Shown here: positions 36,661 to 47,604 of the stretch, one piece after another
Position numbering within the stretch: the stretch's first letter is position 1
Layout of the letters: each line of letters starts with the position of its first letter
Assembly (NCBI GenBank): GCA_017591395.1
Contig: WEDG01001078.1
Coordinates: forward strand, 284,299-348,298
Direction: 5' to 3'
DNA length: 64,000 nucleotides
Source: Schistocephalus solidus
Lineage: Eukaryota > Platyhelminthes > Cestoda > Diphyllobothriidea > Diphyllobothriidae
Notes under the pieces: model-generated
Seen by the model: the letters and a program-made list of their open reading frames with translations, nothing else
Told to the model about the DNA's origin: nothing
Databases searched by the model: none
Made by a program: the position numbers and the translations under genes

Positions 36661-37979
36661 AGTCTTCCTTAGTTCTCTCTGAAATTCAAATCTCACATTT
36701 CCTGGCTTGTCTGAATTTAATGCGTTACGTTTATGTAAGTACTTGCGGACTTAGCGCGCATTTGAATTATGTATGTAGTTATGCGCTTGACTTAATTTAC
36801 GCAGATGGTTTGCTTTGATAAATTCACTAGGATTAAGCCAAGATGAAACCCTTTTAGAATTTTTCAGATTTTTTACTGTAAGTAAATTATTCTGGAAAGG
36901 CTTGCTCTCACCATAATTCATTTCATATATATAATCAAAATGTTTATGTGGCCGTTCCTGACTAAACAGGGGATCAAAATAAATGCGGTTATTTCCACTT
37001 CGTTGCAGAACCTTAGTCTGTCATACAAGTGCTTACGTTTTTTTCCTATGTTAGCTCAGTCAACGTCTTTTTATTGCACCAGCTAAACGAAATCAATAGA
37101 AAGCCACAAATGCGGAATTATTAATTAGGAAATGCCTGATACTTGCTATTCTGAATGCTGGTTTGTACTTATTTGGGAGAGTTATTAAGTCACATAAGGT
37201 TACAATTACTGAAAGATCCCTGATATGGATGGAACAGCATTGTGCATAAACAATTTCAATAATGAGTTTAAGTTCAATCATCTGCAAATTTTGATCCTAT
37301 TGCTTAAAAATCAAAATCTGGTTTGGCATATTTGTGTCATATGTAATTGTGTAATTAAAAGGAGAATACTCTTCAATACACGATTTCTTATGCTGGTATG
37401 CATTCGTGGAAATTTGGCTCATCACATGAACGGTGACCTGTGGTTATAGAAAGCTGTACTTCTGATACTTTCCTAAACGCAAGATTATAAAAGATGCATG
37501 CGACAGATGGAATCTCACCTATAACTTCCTTTAATTATTCTGACCGTCAGAATCCCATTTCTATGTCACCGGCAGTTTGGAAATGTTAAGGAGTTGTAAG
37601 CCGTCTGATTTACGTTAAAATATATTGTGCCTTCAAACGATTCCAAAATATTTTTATGAAAACACTTAAAAAGAGTATAGTTACTCATACCTGAACCTCA
37701 AACATTGCAATTCCTAAAAAATAAATTTGCGTCTAGCTGGGCACTCAACGTTGATGGAACTGTTCAATACGTTAAATGTCATTTTTTATGACTTTTCCTT
37801 CACGGATAACCAGAAAAGTAATGATGAGATTGCCATCATTCAGTTTTTTACATGTTTTGGGATGTCAAAGGCATTTTAGTAATATTATACAGTCGTTCTC
37901 TTTTTATTTCTTTTCATGATGAAAACATCGTATCATCTTCAACGGGCCTGTTAATTCAGTTAACTAAGTTGTTTACTTG
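36661..37979. other. AT-rich DNA, no gene recognised
   Basis: No domain or repeat partner seen. Short open frames at 37093-37287 (-) and 37225-37449 (+) overlap each other and have no motif. Confidence 0.45.
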
Positions 37980-38500
37980 CTAACAGATTGGGACAAGAAA
38001 ATTAGTCAGACCATTCATACTTAGCAACAAACTCCGTTTAGAAATTATCAGGGCTGAGCGAAATTTGATGAAAAATTTGTGACTTGAGAGGTTCCTAGTG
38101 CTTCGAAGTTTCAAATGCATTAATGGCCAGCCCAATAAGGTACACATGCAAATACTGTTTTGTTTTTCTCGAAATTTGAAATTTACTAGAGCTGCTTCGT
38201 GCAGAATGCACACGAGGGACAAGCTAGGAGTGCTGCTCACGAAAGAGGCCTAGCTGCTCTCAAGACAGAAATTATAAACAAACTGAAAATCTCTTACTGC
38301 CAGCTGCTGCCCATACGCGACCCTCAATTGAAATATATGCATCAAAATTTCTCAGAGCAAAAAGATTTTTTCCATGATCATACTGAACTCGAGAATTTGC
38401 CTCGTCTATTTCGCCTAAAGCTTCGTTGTAAACACATAGTGACAATTACGAAAAGGTCAACAGGCATCATCGACTGTGTCATATCATGTGTGTCGTAGGT
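37980..38500 (+). repeat. Dispersed repeat W, copy 3
   Basis: Plus-strand copy containing a 99-codon frame (38199-38498) with AHEGQARSAAHERGLAALKT and EIINKLKISYCQLLP. It aligns with the minus-strand copies at 30000-30500 and 52480-52990 over the whole length (anchors ACACGAGGGACAAGC, AACAAACTGAAAATC). The upstream 200 bases align as well, starting from CTAACAGATTGGGACAAGAAA-like sequence. Confidence 0.75.
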
Positions 38501-38839
38501 TGAAACGCTTTTGAGTCTCTTGAGAAGTCGTTAAAATTTAAAAACATCCTCGAAAAATGTATATCTCAACATTTTTGTAAAATAAATTATCGCATCTGTA
38601 GAACCAAAATAGGCCAGAATATAACTTGCCCTGCAATGGTTGTGGACAGATCAAATTGTTTTCTTCATCTCGCTGACTGGCGGTGAAAGGAAAGATTGCG
38701 AAAAAATTTTCCGCAACATGGTATCGAGTTCGTGCAAACTTCAGAAATTATGACTGAACCTTTCGTCTATTCAGAAATGAAGTTGAATGAATGCATTTAG
38801 AATTATGTTAGTACGAGCAAAAATTAAAGTTCCCAGAAC

Positions 38840-39240
38840 TGTGGGAAAAGACGGAGTTCGGATGGTTACCATGACATTTTCGATATCCGCTCAAGCCCAC
38901 CATCATAGACATCATCCGGTCAAGATAATAGATCCAGGAGATTTGCCGTATTTAAAGGACGCCGTTGCTATGCACCTTCATAGATTTATTGGATTTTTGG
39001 TTACATGCTGACAAAGTAACCATCGGGCACCATGGCATGAGGTCAGAATTCCATCTGCCATGGCAGGAAACGCCTCGATTTATTTATCGAAATTTACGAT
39101 GTTGTTGATAAAGTATCCATGTCAGAGAAAATTTGAGACTTCTCTCGGTTTAAATAGTCACGCACACAGCAACGGAGTAAAGGAATAACGACGCCGTCTT
39201 CCACGTCGTGGCCATTTCGATGTAACTTTTTAGGTTGATG
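38840..39240 (-). mobile_element. Composite tail, second copy (PLE lineage A 3' UTR on minus strand)
   Basis: On the minus strand this aligns with 26796-27200: the same TCTCTGACATGGATACTTTATC block, the same CATGGTGCCCGATGGTT segment, then the lineage A 3' UTR (GGCGTCCTTTAAATACGGCAAATC, GATGATGTCTATGATGGTGG). The fused structure is shared, so the join predates the copying of both. Confidence 0.65.
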
Positions 39241-39535
39241 CTAATTTTATGGGTGTATTGATGATGCTTATAATGGACAAAGCCGTGTTGACGAATCAAG
39301 TATCAAGAATTCTTATTGTTAAACTGCACGTTCCACTCCCATATCACGAGTACTCGAGGGCAGTTCATCATCAAGAGTGGAAGGCAAGTCCTCATTGTCT
39401 AATTCTGATGATCAACCGAAACGAGGCTGGCCTTCCAAATTGATGCCACCATATTTAAAAGGCTAGTAAAAAATAAATGTCGTGGAGAGAATTTTCGCCC
39501 ACGGCAAAACATATCTCCTCTGCGCTTCCACAGGA
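39240..39535 (-). pseudogene. Mariner-type transposase N-terminal part, second copy
   Basis: Minus-strand translation gives NLEGQPRFG*SSELDNEDL, then STLDDELPSSTRDMGVERAV, matching the helix-turn-helix linker of the plus-strand copy near 26.6 kb and of mariner transposases in general. The reading frame contains stops. The catalytic half is not recognisable. Confidence 0.78.
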
Positions 39536-39729
39536 ATGCCAAAGCTGGACTCTGCGTTCATTTTTATTCAAAACTATCTTAAATATATGAAAGAACGTAC
39601 GAATGTGGATAAGATCATCAAACATTATGCCTTAATAACGCTGATTAACATTTATAGCACTTTTGGTCCAACCTATTAAGTTCAATTAAATCGATATCTT
39701 TGCGAAAGCTGACTACTGCCTGATCCTTA

Positions 39730-40250
39730 AGCAGTTTGGGTCAATGTGCTCTGGGCATTAATTCACTAACAAACGCATTGTTTGCCGCCCTGCATATTCT
39801 GTATTTAGACTTTCATACTCAGTATATTAAGAGAAGCGTTGCCCGCGTGAACACTGTTTTGAATTCCTGTGGCATGAGAGATAAAGTTAGGGCAATCAGT
39901 GAGAATTTTGAAGGCACTCATGCACTAATTGCATCGACTCCAAGGACCTGATAGTTATGCGTTAGCCACCAATTTTAATAAATTGAGCTGTTGCAGAGCC
40001 ATTTATCTTGCAAAAACTGTAACTTGTGCATGCTTTAGCCTTACCTGAGATTGGTTTTTATGCTGGATCCGAAGGCGAGGCCCGGCAGTTAAAGGAAGTA
40101 GATTACTGTTTACCCGATCGTGTCCAATGTTATAAGGAAAAATCAGCCCTGATGTTATGCCAAATGGAATTGGGACGCTCTTAAAATATTGATTTGATCA
40201 GGGTGTTGTGCTGGAGTTTGTTTCTATATGCGAAACCCACTAAAACCGAA
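39730..40250 (+). mobile_element. PLE lineage A tail 4 (3' UTR)
   Basis: Aligns with 34860-35300 as described there; here the core reads CTTACCTGAGATTGGTTTTT, then ATGCTGGATCCGAAGGCGAGGCCCGGCAG. No clear coding remnant. Confidence 0.65.
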
Positions 40251-40809
40251 AAATTAAAAATCATGAGCAAGGGTTCCAGGTTTCAAAAGTTCTACCATAA
40301 AGAATATTGCAACCCAACTCTAGTCATCTTTTCCAGTTTTTCATTATTTTAACCAAGTTACAATAAAGGTACAAGTCATTCATGTGTTGTCGTACTTAGC
40401 TGACAATATGCTTCTGTATGAGGATAAAATGAGTTCAAATCCGAATATTTTCTAAACCAAAAATATGATTTTGCCATTCACTAAATGTTACTGACTTGAT
40501 ATCAACAAAAGCCGTATTACCGTTGTTGTATTACCGTGTTTATCGTTTTAATTTACAAAGAGAGTAAGGGCATTTTTAAGAAGAATAAGTAATGGCGGTC
40601 AAGAAGAATCTCGTAAAGGATGGAACAAAATGCAATAACAAACCGTACAAGCATGCGTACACAAACATACACAAAACCGAAGTAACATTTTAAAAATCTG
40701 TCGATATAATCGTTAGAAGAAGAATTTTAGTTTCCTGATAATTTTCGGAATCATTCGTGAACCCATCATCAGATATAGCCTCAAATAAAAGCAAGTTATG
40801 CTCATAGGG

Positions 40810-41265
40810 CTGCAACCACTACGTTAGTGTCTACAAAGCACAATTAACGGATCACGTGGCACTGTTCATATGACAAGAACCGACCACACAGTCAAGTTCA
40901 ATGTGGCCAAGATTCTGGTGAGAGGTGGCAATGGCGTATGTAGCAACCTATTTGAGTCAGGTTACTAACAAGCGCCATGAAATCTCCGCTACATATTTGG
41001 TGCTGAGCCATAGCTTGGCAATGCAGGTGAACACTATTTCCAACACCACTGTGGGGATCTCGATGACAGAACATTCACTACGTCGGTGTTCAACATGGGT
41101 GATGAAATAGCAGCGAAAAACGACATTAATGCTAACCATCAAGCAAGTATCGCATCCAAGGGGGAGCCAATTATTCTGATAAGCAGCCGGTGGCATAGTG
41201 ACCAAATCCTATAATTACGACAACCCCTGTCAAATACAATGGAAGTTTTGTGTCCCAGGAAGAAA
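40810..41265 (+). mobile_element. PLE lineage A tail 5: C-terminal module
   Basis: The plus strand reads RTDHTVKFNVAKILVRGGN (about 40878-40935), then YLVLSHSLAMQVNTISN, then FNMGDEIAA and NANHQASIASKGE. These match, in order, the HTFKFDEV, QVNAFSSASAG and tail blocks of the other lineage A copies, with frame changes in between. The tail ends against the 3' end of a minus-strand copy, so the two converge. Confidence 0.75.
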
Positions 41266-41269
41266 TGAA

Positions 41270-41744
41270 GAAGCAAACAGGATCACGGGCTAAGAACTGT
41301 AATCACCTGACGTTTCAAAGCACGTTCAAACCCAGCATCAGGTAGGGATAACTCGTAAACAGGAATTTGCCGTATTTAGATGATTCAGTGACTATGACAA
41401 TCAATGGCTTCCCCATTCATCAGGCATGGTTGCCCTCTAATGTAATAATTTCTCAATGGCCGCCATGCAGTCATGACCCAATGAAATTTCATTACTCCTG
41501 TTGGATGTTGGCGTGATGACTGCTTGGCCATCTAACTCACCGACAAGGGCATTGGAAGATGTGTTTGCCTTGCTCTCCCCGAAAGATTAGCTGGATTGGC
41601 CAAACTGAGACTCAGCACTGATTATGGGTTGGACAGGTCATTGCACTTGGCAATAGACTGGGACTCTCTAAATCATGATTCAAGGAACTCGAGACTCATA
41701 TGATTGTCAACTCTCGCAAGAATTTTGACCTCATCGAAAATTAA
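41270..41744 (-). mobile_element. PLE lineage A tail 6 (minus): C-terminal module and 3' UTR
   Basis: The minus strand begins at FDEVKILARVDNHMSLEFLE (about 41737-41676), continues with CNDLSNP, and ends in the 3' UTR with CCTGATGCTGGGTTTGAACG and TTTGAAACGTCAGGTGATTA (about 41330-41300). This is one of the clearest copies of the lineage 3' core. Its right end is a head-to-head junction with the next plus-strand tail. Confidence 0.8.
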
Positions 41745-41746
41745 TG

Positions 41747-42240
41747 GTAAGCCGGAGTGCACACAAGTGAACACAGTTTTCAATGCTAGTGCCCATGAGT
41801 CATTAAGCTGAGCTTTCATCACACCAACCTGCAGCACGAGGGACAAAAAACAGCAGATAAAGACCCACATGCCATCCATTGAGTGATTAGCACATAAGAG
41901 GGCAACTATCGAAGATAGCAGGGGAGCCATTAATTGTCATATGTATGCGGTAGCATAGCGACTGCATCCTTTAAATTCTGCAAATCCTGTTTACGAAGAA
42001 GCTGCATCTGATGCTGTCTATGGTGGTGGTTTCAGGCGTGAATCTGAAACTTCAGGCGAATAAAATTCATTTTCCCTTCGATCCTGTCTATTCCTTGTCA
42101 GCCAATTTTCCAGTAATTATCATATGTGGATCAGAAATCTCTGGTAAATAAAGCTCTTGTTTTAGCGAATGCGTCAAATTTGACTCAACTGCTTACTGGG
42201 ACTCACAGTTTTCGCTTGTATCAGCAATGCCTTAATTTCA
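41747..42240 (+). mobile_element. PLE lineage A tail 7: protein end and 3' UTR
   Basis: The plus strand starts with CTQVNTVFNASAHESLS (about 41757-41810) and ITPTCSTRDKKQ, matching QVNAFSSASAG and ITPTYNTSDEG in the relic at 11 kb. The 3' UTR follows: GCATAGCGACTGCATCCTTT, CATCTGATGCTGTCTATGG and CTGAAACTTCAGGCGAATAAA (about 42045-42065). Confidence 0.8.
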
Positions 42241-42639
42241 AGAATTTTTATTAACTAACTCCAGTTTTCGTGAATAATATTTTTATTTTAACATATCGCT
42301 GTGGTGACTAGCCTTTATCGTAGATGCCCTACGCCATAAAACCCGGATCGTTTTTATTTTGCGATCTATGTGTCCTAAAGTTCATTTAATATCCTGGCAG
42401 TGGTTTCCGTTTTATGTATTATGGGTGTTTGCGGGTTATTATAATTTTTTTAAGTTTGGATATCTACTCTGTAAAATAATGTTATGCTGACTGTTATCGG
42501 ATTTGCAGATCTCATATCTTATCTCTTTTGCAATATCTTCCTAGGCCTTGTTAACCTTTTTCAGGCCCTTTCACTCAGAACTTCTGGGTATTTTCCGGTT
42601 ACAAACTGATTTAGCTTGGTAATTTTTATAGGTGTGCCA

Positions 42640-42830
42640 TGGCATTGTACAACCCTTCTCCATTAGCAGCCGTATGTGATGCTATCGGTCATGGTGAACT
42701 GGGGCATAAATGCAAATGTCAGGTGAATAAAGCTCTTACTCCAGTCATTGCGCGGACCTCTTTCCTACTGCTTCCTTTAACTCGCATTTTCACTTGAATT
42801 AGCAAGAATAGTTAACTTAACGATCCTGCT
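42640..42830 (+). mobile_element. PLE lineage A tail 8 (3' UTR only)
   Basis: Short tail with GTGATGCTATCGGTCATGGT, then AATGTCAGGTGAATAAAGCT and CTTACTCCAGTCATTGCGCG. The AATAAAG within this shared block could be a polyadenylation signal of the element RNA. Confidence 0.65.
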
Positions 42831-43859
42831 TCGAATGTATCAACACCTTGCCAATATGGTACGTCCATTTACTAACGGTGTGCAATGGAAGTACTGGAAG
42901 CACATTCCAACAAATTACAGGTGTTCAATACCAATATAACAAGTGGCTGCTTACTGGAAACTAAGCACATGTTTTGACGTCCTGACAATCATATCATATG
43001 CAACATCCTAGGATCATAATTTAGATATGAGGTCTTTACATGAAAAACGGTTTTCATATATTAGAAATACCTCTGCATATTTTCGCTGATAAAAACTTTA
43101 CTCAAGATGTACTACGCGTATCAAAACGGTCATCGTGTTTTAATTCTTCCCTCCATGCGTTCTCTGCCATATGTCACTCTCACATGCATTCCAATTCTCC
43201 CTTGCTTATTGCATGTGCATGTGAACGGCTGTGTATTCAATAATTAAGTCAATTTATTTATTTATTTGTTTGGCTGCTTTTATCCAGCTTTTGTGCAAAA
43301 TAAGATGCTTTTATAATGTTTCTGCATTTTGAACATAAATACGTTATTCAGGAGACGCGTCCTATAAACGCAACTGTCCTTCTGCAAATAAACACATTTG
43401 GTAAGGCGGAAGTCTCTGTGTGAACAGCATGCGTGTCGTTTTTAGGTGGATATTTACACAAACAGTTATTTTTACTTCACTTACTTTATTCCGTCCCGAA
43501 GTTGCATTAGTGCCTCTCAGAGGTCTACCCTATCAACATTTATGTATTTCCACTTAACAAGGTCAATAACATGGCACACATGCAGAATTATAATCTGGGA
43601 GCTAACTGATGTTTTGTGCCCAATGTTTTATTTTTACCTATGTAGATTTTCTCTCTTTATTTCCGAGTAAGCCTTGTTATTGTGAGAGAGTTATTATTCC
43701 ATTTAAAGTTAAAGTTAGAGAACGGTCTAATTTAAGATAGCATTACCAAAGTCTCTTGACTATACAACAGGTAACTTGATTTAATTATTTTCTTTTGTTT
43801 TCATTGGCTATGATATTTTTGCCAGGTATGTGGAAAGAGTAGAAATTTCGAGTAATTTG
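42831..43859. other. AT-rich DNA, no gene recognised
   Basis: Short open frames at 43040-43243 and 43446-43670 (plus) have no motif. A small TTTA-rich run occurs near 43255. No repeat partner found. Confidence 0.45.
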
Positions 43860-44945
43860 CTGCCATTGGGGAGAGGCTTGCTTTGAACACTAGTCATTTG
43901 CTTCATATAAACAAAAAGCGTGATGCATTCGCCTCCGCTGAACAGCATCCAAAAGATTTAACGCCGGTAATAAATAAATTCGCTCATCAACACCACAGAG
44001 GTTTCATCATTCGAATTGTTTGGTCATTGTTTCTCCCAGGTTCGCCCCAGCAGCATTTATTTATTTCTCCTGAACAAAGAGCAATGGCAACCCATAGATT
44101 TTGAAATATGAACTTGGACATAATTGCCGTTCATTGCTGTGTGTGCTACATTTTGCGCCTTTATGTTGCTTGTAAGAGTTGATAGTGTATAAGCAGGTTA
44201 CAATTAAAGAAACGTCTCCGAAAGGGATGCATTACTAGCATCCATTAATGTTTTCAAATTACTATAACGTTTGATTTTTGTGGGTAAAGCACCCCCAAAT
44301 GATTTTGAACCTTAAGTTCATTTGATATAGAGTGGCCGTATCACGCTCGCGTCGAGCTTTTCGTTGCTGTCCTCCAGGCAGCATTAATTTAATAAGTAAA
44401 CTGGAGTTTATGATTGCAACTATTCATATTTTGCTCCTCACATGCAGTTATCTTTACATCTTGATGTGCTTGAAATAATCGTTTGATGGATGCTAGTACG
44501 CTTTTTAAGCGGAACTTTTATTTGGACCATTATCAATATGGGGATTTGCGAATTTGTCGAAATTATTATCCAATTCCTAATCAGCACGCCATCCTGGAGC
44601 GAACATCGATCTTGAATTGTAAATAAAAGTTAATCTAAATCAGAATCTACCCAAATTTTTTTTTGTCATCCTCTTCAACTGCCTGTTTTGCTGACCGCCC
44701 TGTTTAACGACAGCAGGTAGGCCAAACAATAATTGTGGCAGACTGTGCTTTCCAGATTTTCATGCCTACCGCGTCAGGCAAATAGGTAGAAAACTCAGTG
44801 TCTCCTGAAACGAGAGTATACACGCATATTTCAACACAAAATTGCAAACGTCCTTCATATTGCACTTGTGAGCCTTTTATATGCACAACTTTTGTCTGAC
44901 GGGAAGCTGCTCTTTTAACTACCATCTTCGCTGACTAACTACCAT
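43860..44945 (-). repeat. Dispersed repeat XTZ, copy 2 (X and T parts)
   Basis: On the minus strand, 44945-44110 is part X (aligned with 23.8-24.6 kb and with 53030-54300 on the minus strand) and 44110-43860 is part T, aligned with the plus strand of 45360-45740. A minus-strand frame at 44925-44704 reads MVVKRAASRQTKVVHIKG, then FVEICVYTLVSGDTEF-like residues and TYLPDAVGMKIWKAQ. The copy at 53 kb keeps the same frame with similar residues. The family is not recognised. Confidence 0.7.
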
Positions 44946-45359
44946 GTTTTGTTAATGCTCATAATAAAAGCGCCATTTAAACAGCAGACCAGCAACCGAC
45001 AAACGATCATTCCAAGGATATACGGATGTGAGATTAACCGTGTGTAGAGCCAAATAGCAACAGGTGCAATATACATTTTCAGTTAAATTATTAATTTATG
45101 CTGCTTGGAGGACAGCAATCAAAACTCTATGAAGGCGCAATACTGTCTTCCCTGTCTCAAATGGTGCTACGATCCATTATCAGTTGGGGGTGGTTTTGAA
45201 TGGCAGGTTCTAATTATGTAGTTCTTTGTAAGCATTTTTTGATAATGAAAAATGAATCCTTATCAGAGAAATTTCCTTAATTTTAAACGGTAATAAATAA
45301 TTAATTATCGAAAGCAAAACATAGCGCACACGCAGCATCACATATCAGCAAGGTATTAA

Positions 45360-46330
45360 TTCAGAAGGCCAAATTTATACATTGCCATCCAACTTGTTTA
45401 TAAAGAGAAATAAATAGCCGCTGACTGGGCAGACCTCGGAGAAATTTATGCATTGCCCTCCGACTTGTTTTATAAGGGATAAATAAATAGCCGCTGACTG
45501 GGCAGACCTCAGAGAAACAAAAACAAAATAAATCGAATGATAATATCTCTGCAACCAAGTGAAAGTGAGGATTAACGAACTTATTTCCGCCGCCGAACCT
45601 CTTGTATGCTGTTTAACCAGAGCTAAATGTATTACCCTGTTCGTTTATGTGACCCAAATGACTAGGGTTAAAAGCAAGCCTCTCGCGAAGAAAGTGCTTG
45701 TTGTCGAAAACGCAGCCAATTTGTCGAAGTTTTCCGCAAAACTGGTGAAATTATCATAGACAATCCACTGTATTGATGAATTAAAAAGAAAACGAAATCA
45801 ATTAATCAATTTAACTTTTGAATGGTTAAACCTTTTTATCTACGTACAGCATGAACAAGAACAAAGCGATAATTGCACGAAACGTGCTAGTTGAATGTCA
45901 AAGAGAAATTTCGAAGTCTAGAATTTGAAGGCGATGGCCACTTAGATTAGCGCAGTCCATGCTGATTGTAGTGTGTCGTCCATAAAATGTTGAGGTATTT
46001 CTTAAATGTGACCATTTTTCACGGAGTGATCTTATCTCAAAAGTATAATGCTTTGACGTTGCAGATTTTATTAGTGTCGGAACTTCCAGGCCTGCTGGTA
46101 GATAGAGTAGTGTAATTCACCGCCTTCAGCATGTTTGACCATGTTTAGAGTACCTCCACTGCAGATTGCCATGGATCAGTCATGTTTCCTGGGCGTTAAC
46201 ACATTTGAAGTAGGGCAGTTACAAAAACATTTCCTGCTTATATTGAAAAAAATTGAGAATACTTCAAAGTGTTCGATAGAACAAGGCATTATTGCCCAGA
46301 CACTTCTGATTCGTCTTCATAATTAGTATG
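45360..46330 (+). repeat. Dispersed repeat XTZ, copy 3 (T and Z parts)
   Basis: Part T (45360-45740) contains the frame CITLFVYVTQMTRVKSKPLA, which reads CITLFVYMKQMTSVQSKPLP on the minus strand near 43.9 kb. Part Z (45870-46330) aligns with 24560-25000. Putting the copies together gives the order X-T-Z and a parent of at least 2 kb. Part T carries an extra 71-bp tandem duplication here. Confidence 0.68.
45371..45514 (+). repeat. 71-72 bp tandem duplication
   Basis: Two adjacent copies (45371-45441 and 45442-45514) share ATAAATAGCCGCTGACTGGG and flanking sequence with few differences. The duplication is inside part T of repeat XTZ and absent from the 43.9-kb copy. Confidence 0.93.
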
Positions 46331-46489
46331 AGGGAGATTGATAAACTATCAATAAACGAACGGGGGATTACAGTCTTTTGAGGATTCAATTGCAACTTTA
46401 ACTTATGCGCACAATCCTAAATTTTCGTAACATAATTACGAAAATTGCATCAAAGAAACAGGTGGCAGTTTAGTGAGCATACACGTGCT

Positions 46490-47475
46490 TGCTATAAATT
46501 CTCATCGGGCCAGTACAAATTTATCGGAATGGGGTAAAATGTAAAACATGTGATCAATAATGCCTGAATTGTCATACAAGTGATGTGTGCGAATATGTTG
46601 GGGGTTTGGCAGCAAGAGGCAGCTGGTTATTCGGCAGTGAGGGTTCGGTGGAGGCGTTTTAGCGGGAAAGGGGGGGGAGGAGACGGTGCGGAGTGCATCT
46701 AGTTCAGCCGTCGTTGCCCATGCAAAATGCGCACATTGGTGCGCACAAGAATGACTTTCTCAACCTGATGGCAGTAGTTTCTGCTGCTGCTAGTAGACAC
46801 TGACCCAGTGATTTGGGGTGGTTTGGTGGCACCTAATTGACCACACGGAAGCCATCGTCAACACGACGCTTGGACTAAACCATGTGTACAAGAATAGCGC
46901 CGTTTTAAATTTTAACTTTTCCTTTTCGCAGCCTTGCTGGGAGGTTTGCCCGGATAGCATCCAAGTCATGCGACCAATATAACCCGCTCCACAGGAGTAA
47001 GTAAATAGGTAGATGCAAATTTAGATGGTCTGAGCTGGCAACCTACCCTTACCTTCTCTGTGTAAAACCGGGATGGTTGAGAAGAATATCCGAATTCGCG
47101 CATCTGGCAAGTTTCGTGAAACGGCCTGCTCAAGGTGTCTTCTCAAAATTTCACTTTCCGCATCCAGTTGAAATTTGACTTTGAGCGATACGGTGTGGTG
47201 GGTTATCCTGGTCTTCTGACCATATTCTTTATAATAAATCTATCCAGATACGCCTTCTCACGAAGTAGGTCCTGGATATTTTAAAAGCTCTTCTGAACAA
47301 AGTTTTTCTAGCCATTTGCACCAAACCACAGACTAGATTGCACTTCTTTTGGATGGGTTTGAAGCTACCGAAGTTCGTATATATTCCTTTCGGGGCTACC
47401 TCTCGATACACGCCTAAACACACCCACTGGCCTTCTGAATTCTTTTCATGGAAATGTTCGCAACTCTAAAGTAGC
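46490..47475 (-). pseudogene. PLE lineage B, 5'-truncated minus copy: RT thumb, GIY-YIG, 3' end
   Basis: The minus strand starts with EKNSEGQWVCLGVYREVAPK, then GIYTNFGSFKPIQKKCNLVC (about 47360-47290), the conserved post-catalytic RT region of Penelope-like elements. Next comes LYWSHD-like GIY-YIG sequence (SCGAGYI in consensus with the plus copy; about 46990), then LRKGKVK and a segment ending near PPTYSHTSLV. At nucleotide level it matches the plus-strand copy at 51440-52010 very closely. The N-terminus and RT palm are missing, and the left boundary lies where similarity to the plus copy stops (about 46490). Confidence 0.85.
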
Positions 47476-47604
47476 CCACAGCTCCACAGTGGATACCTTT
47501 GTTTAAACACCCGACATTTGAAGTCAATAGTAATTGCCAATTTTATCGGGTGGTTGTATCGAATGAAATGAGTATGCGAACCACTAATGGAGAGCACTGT
47601 GACG

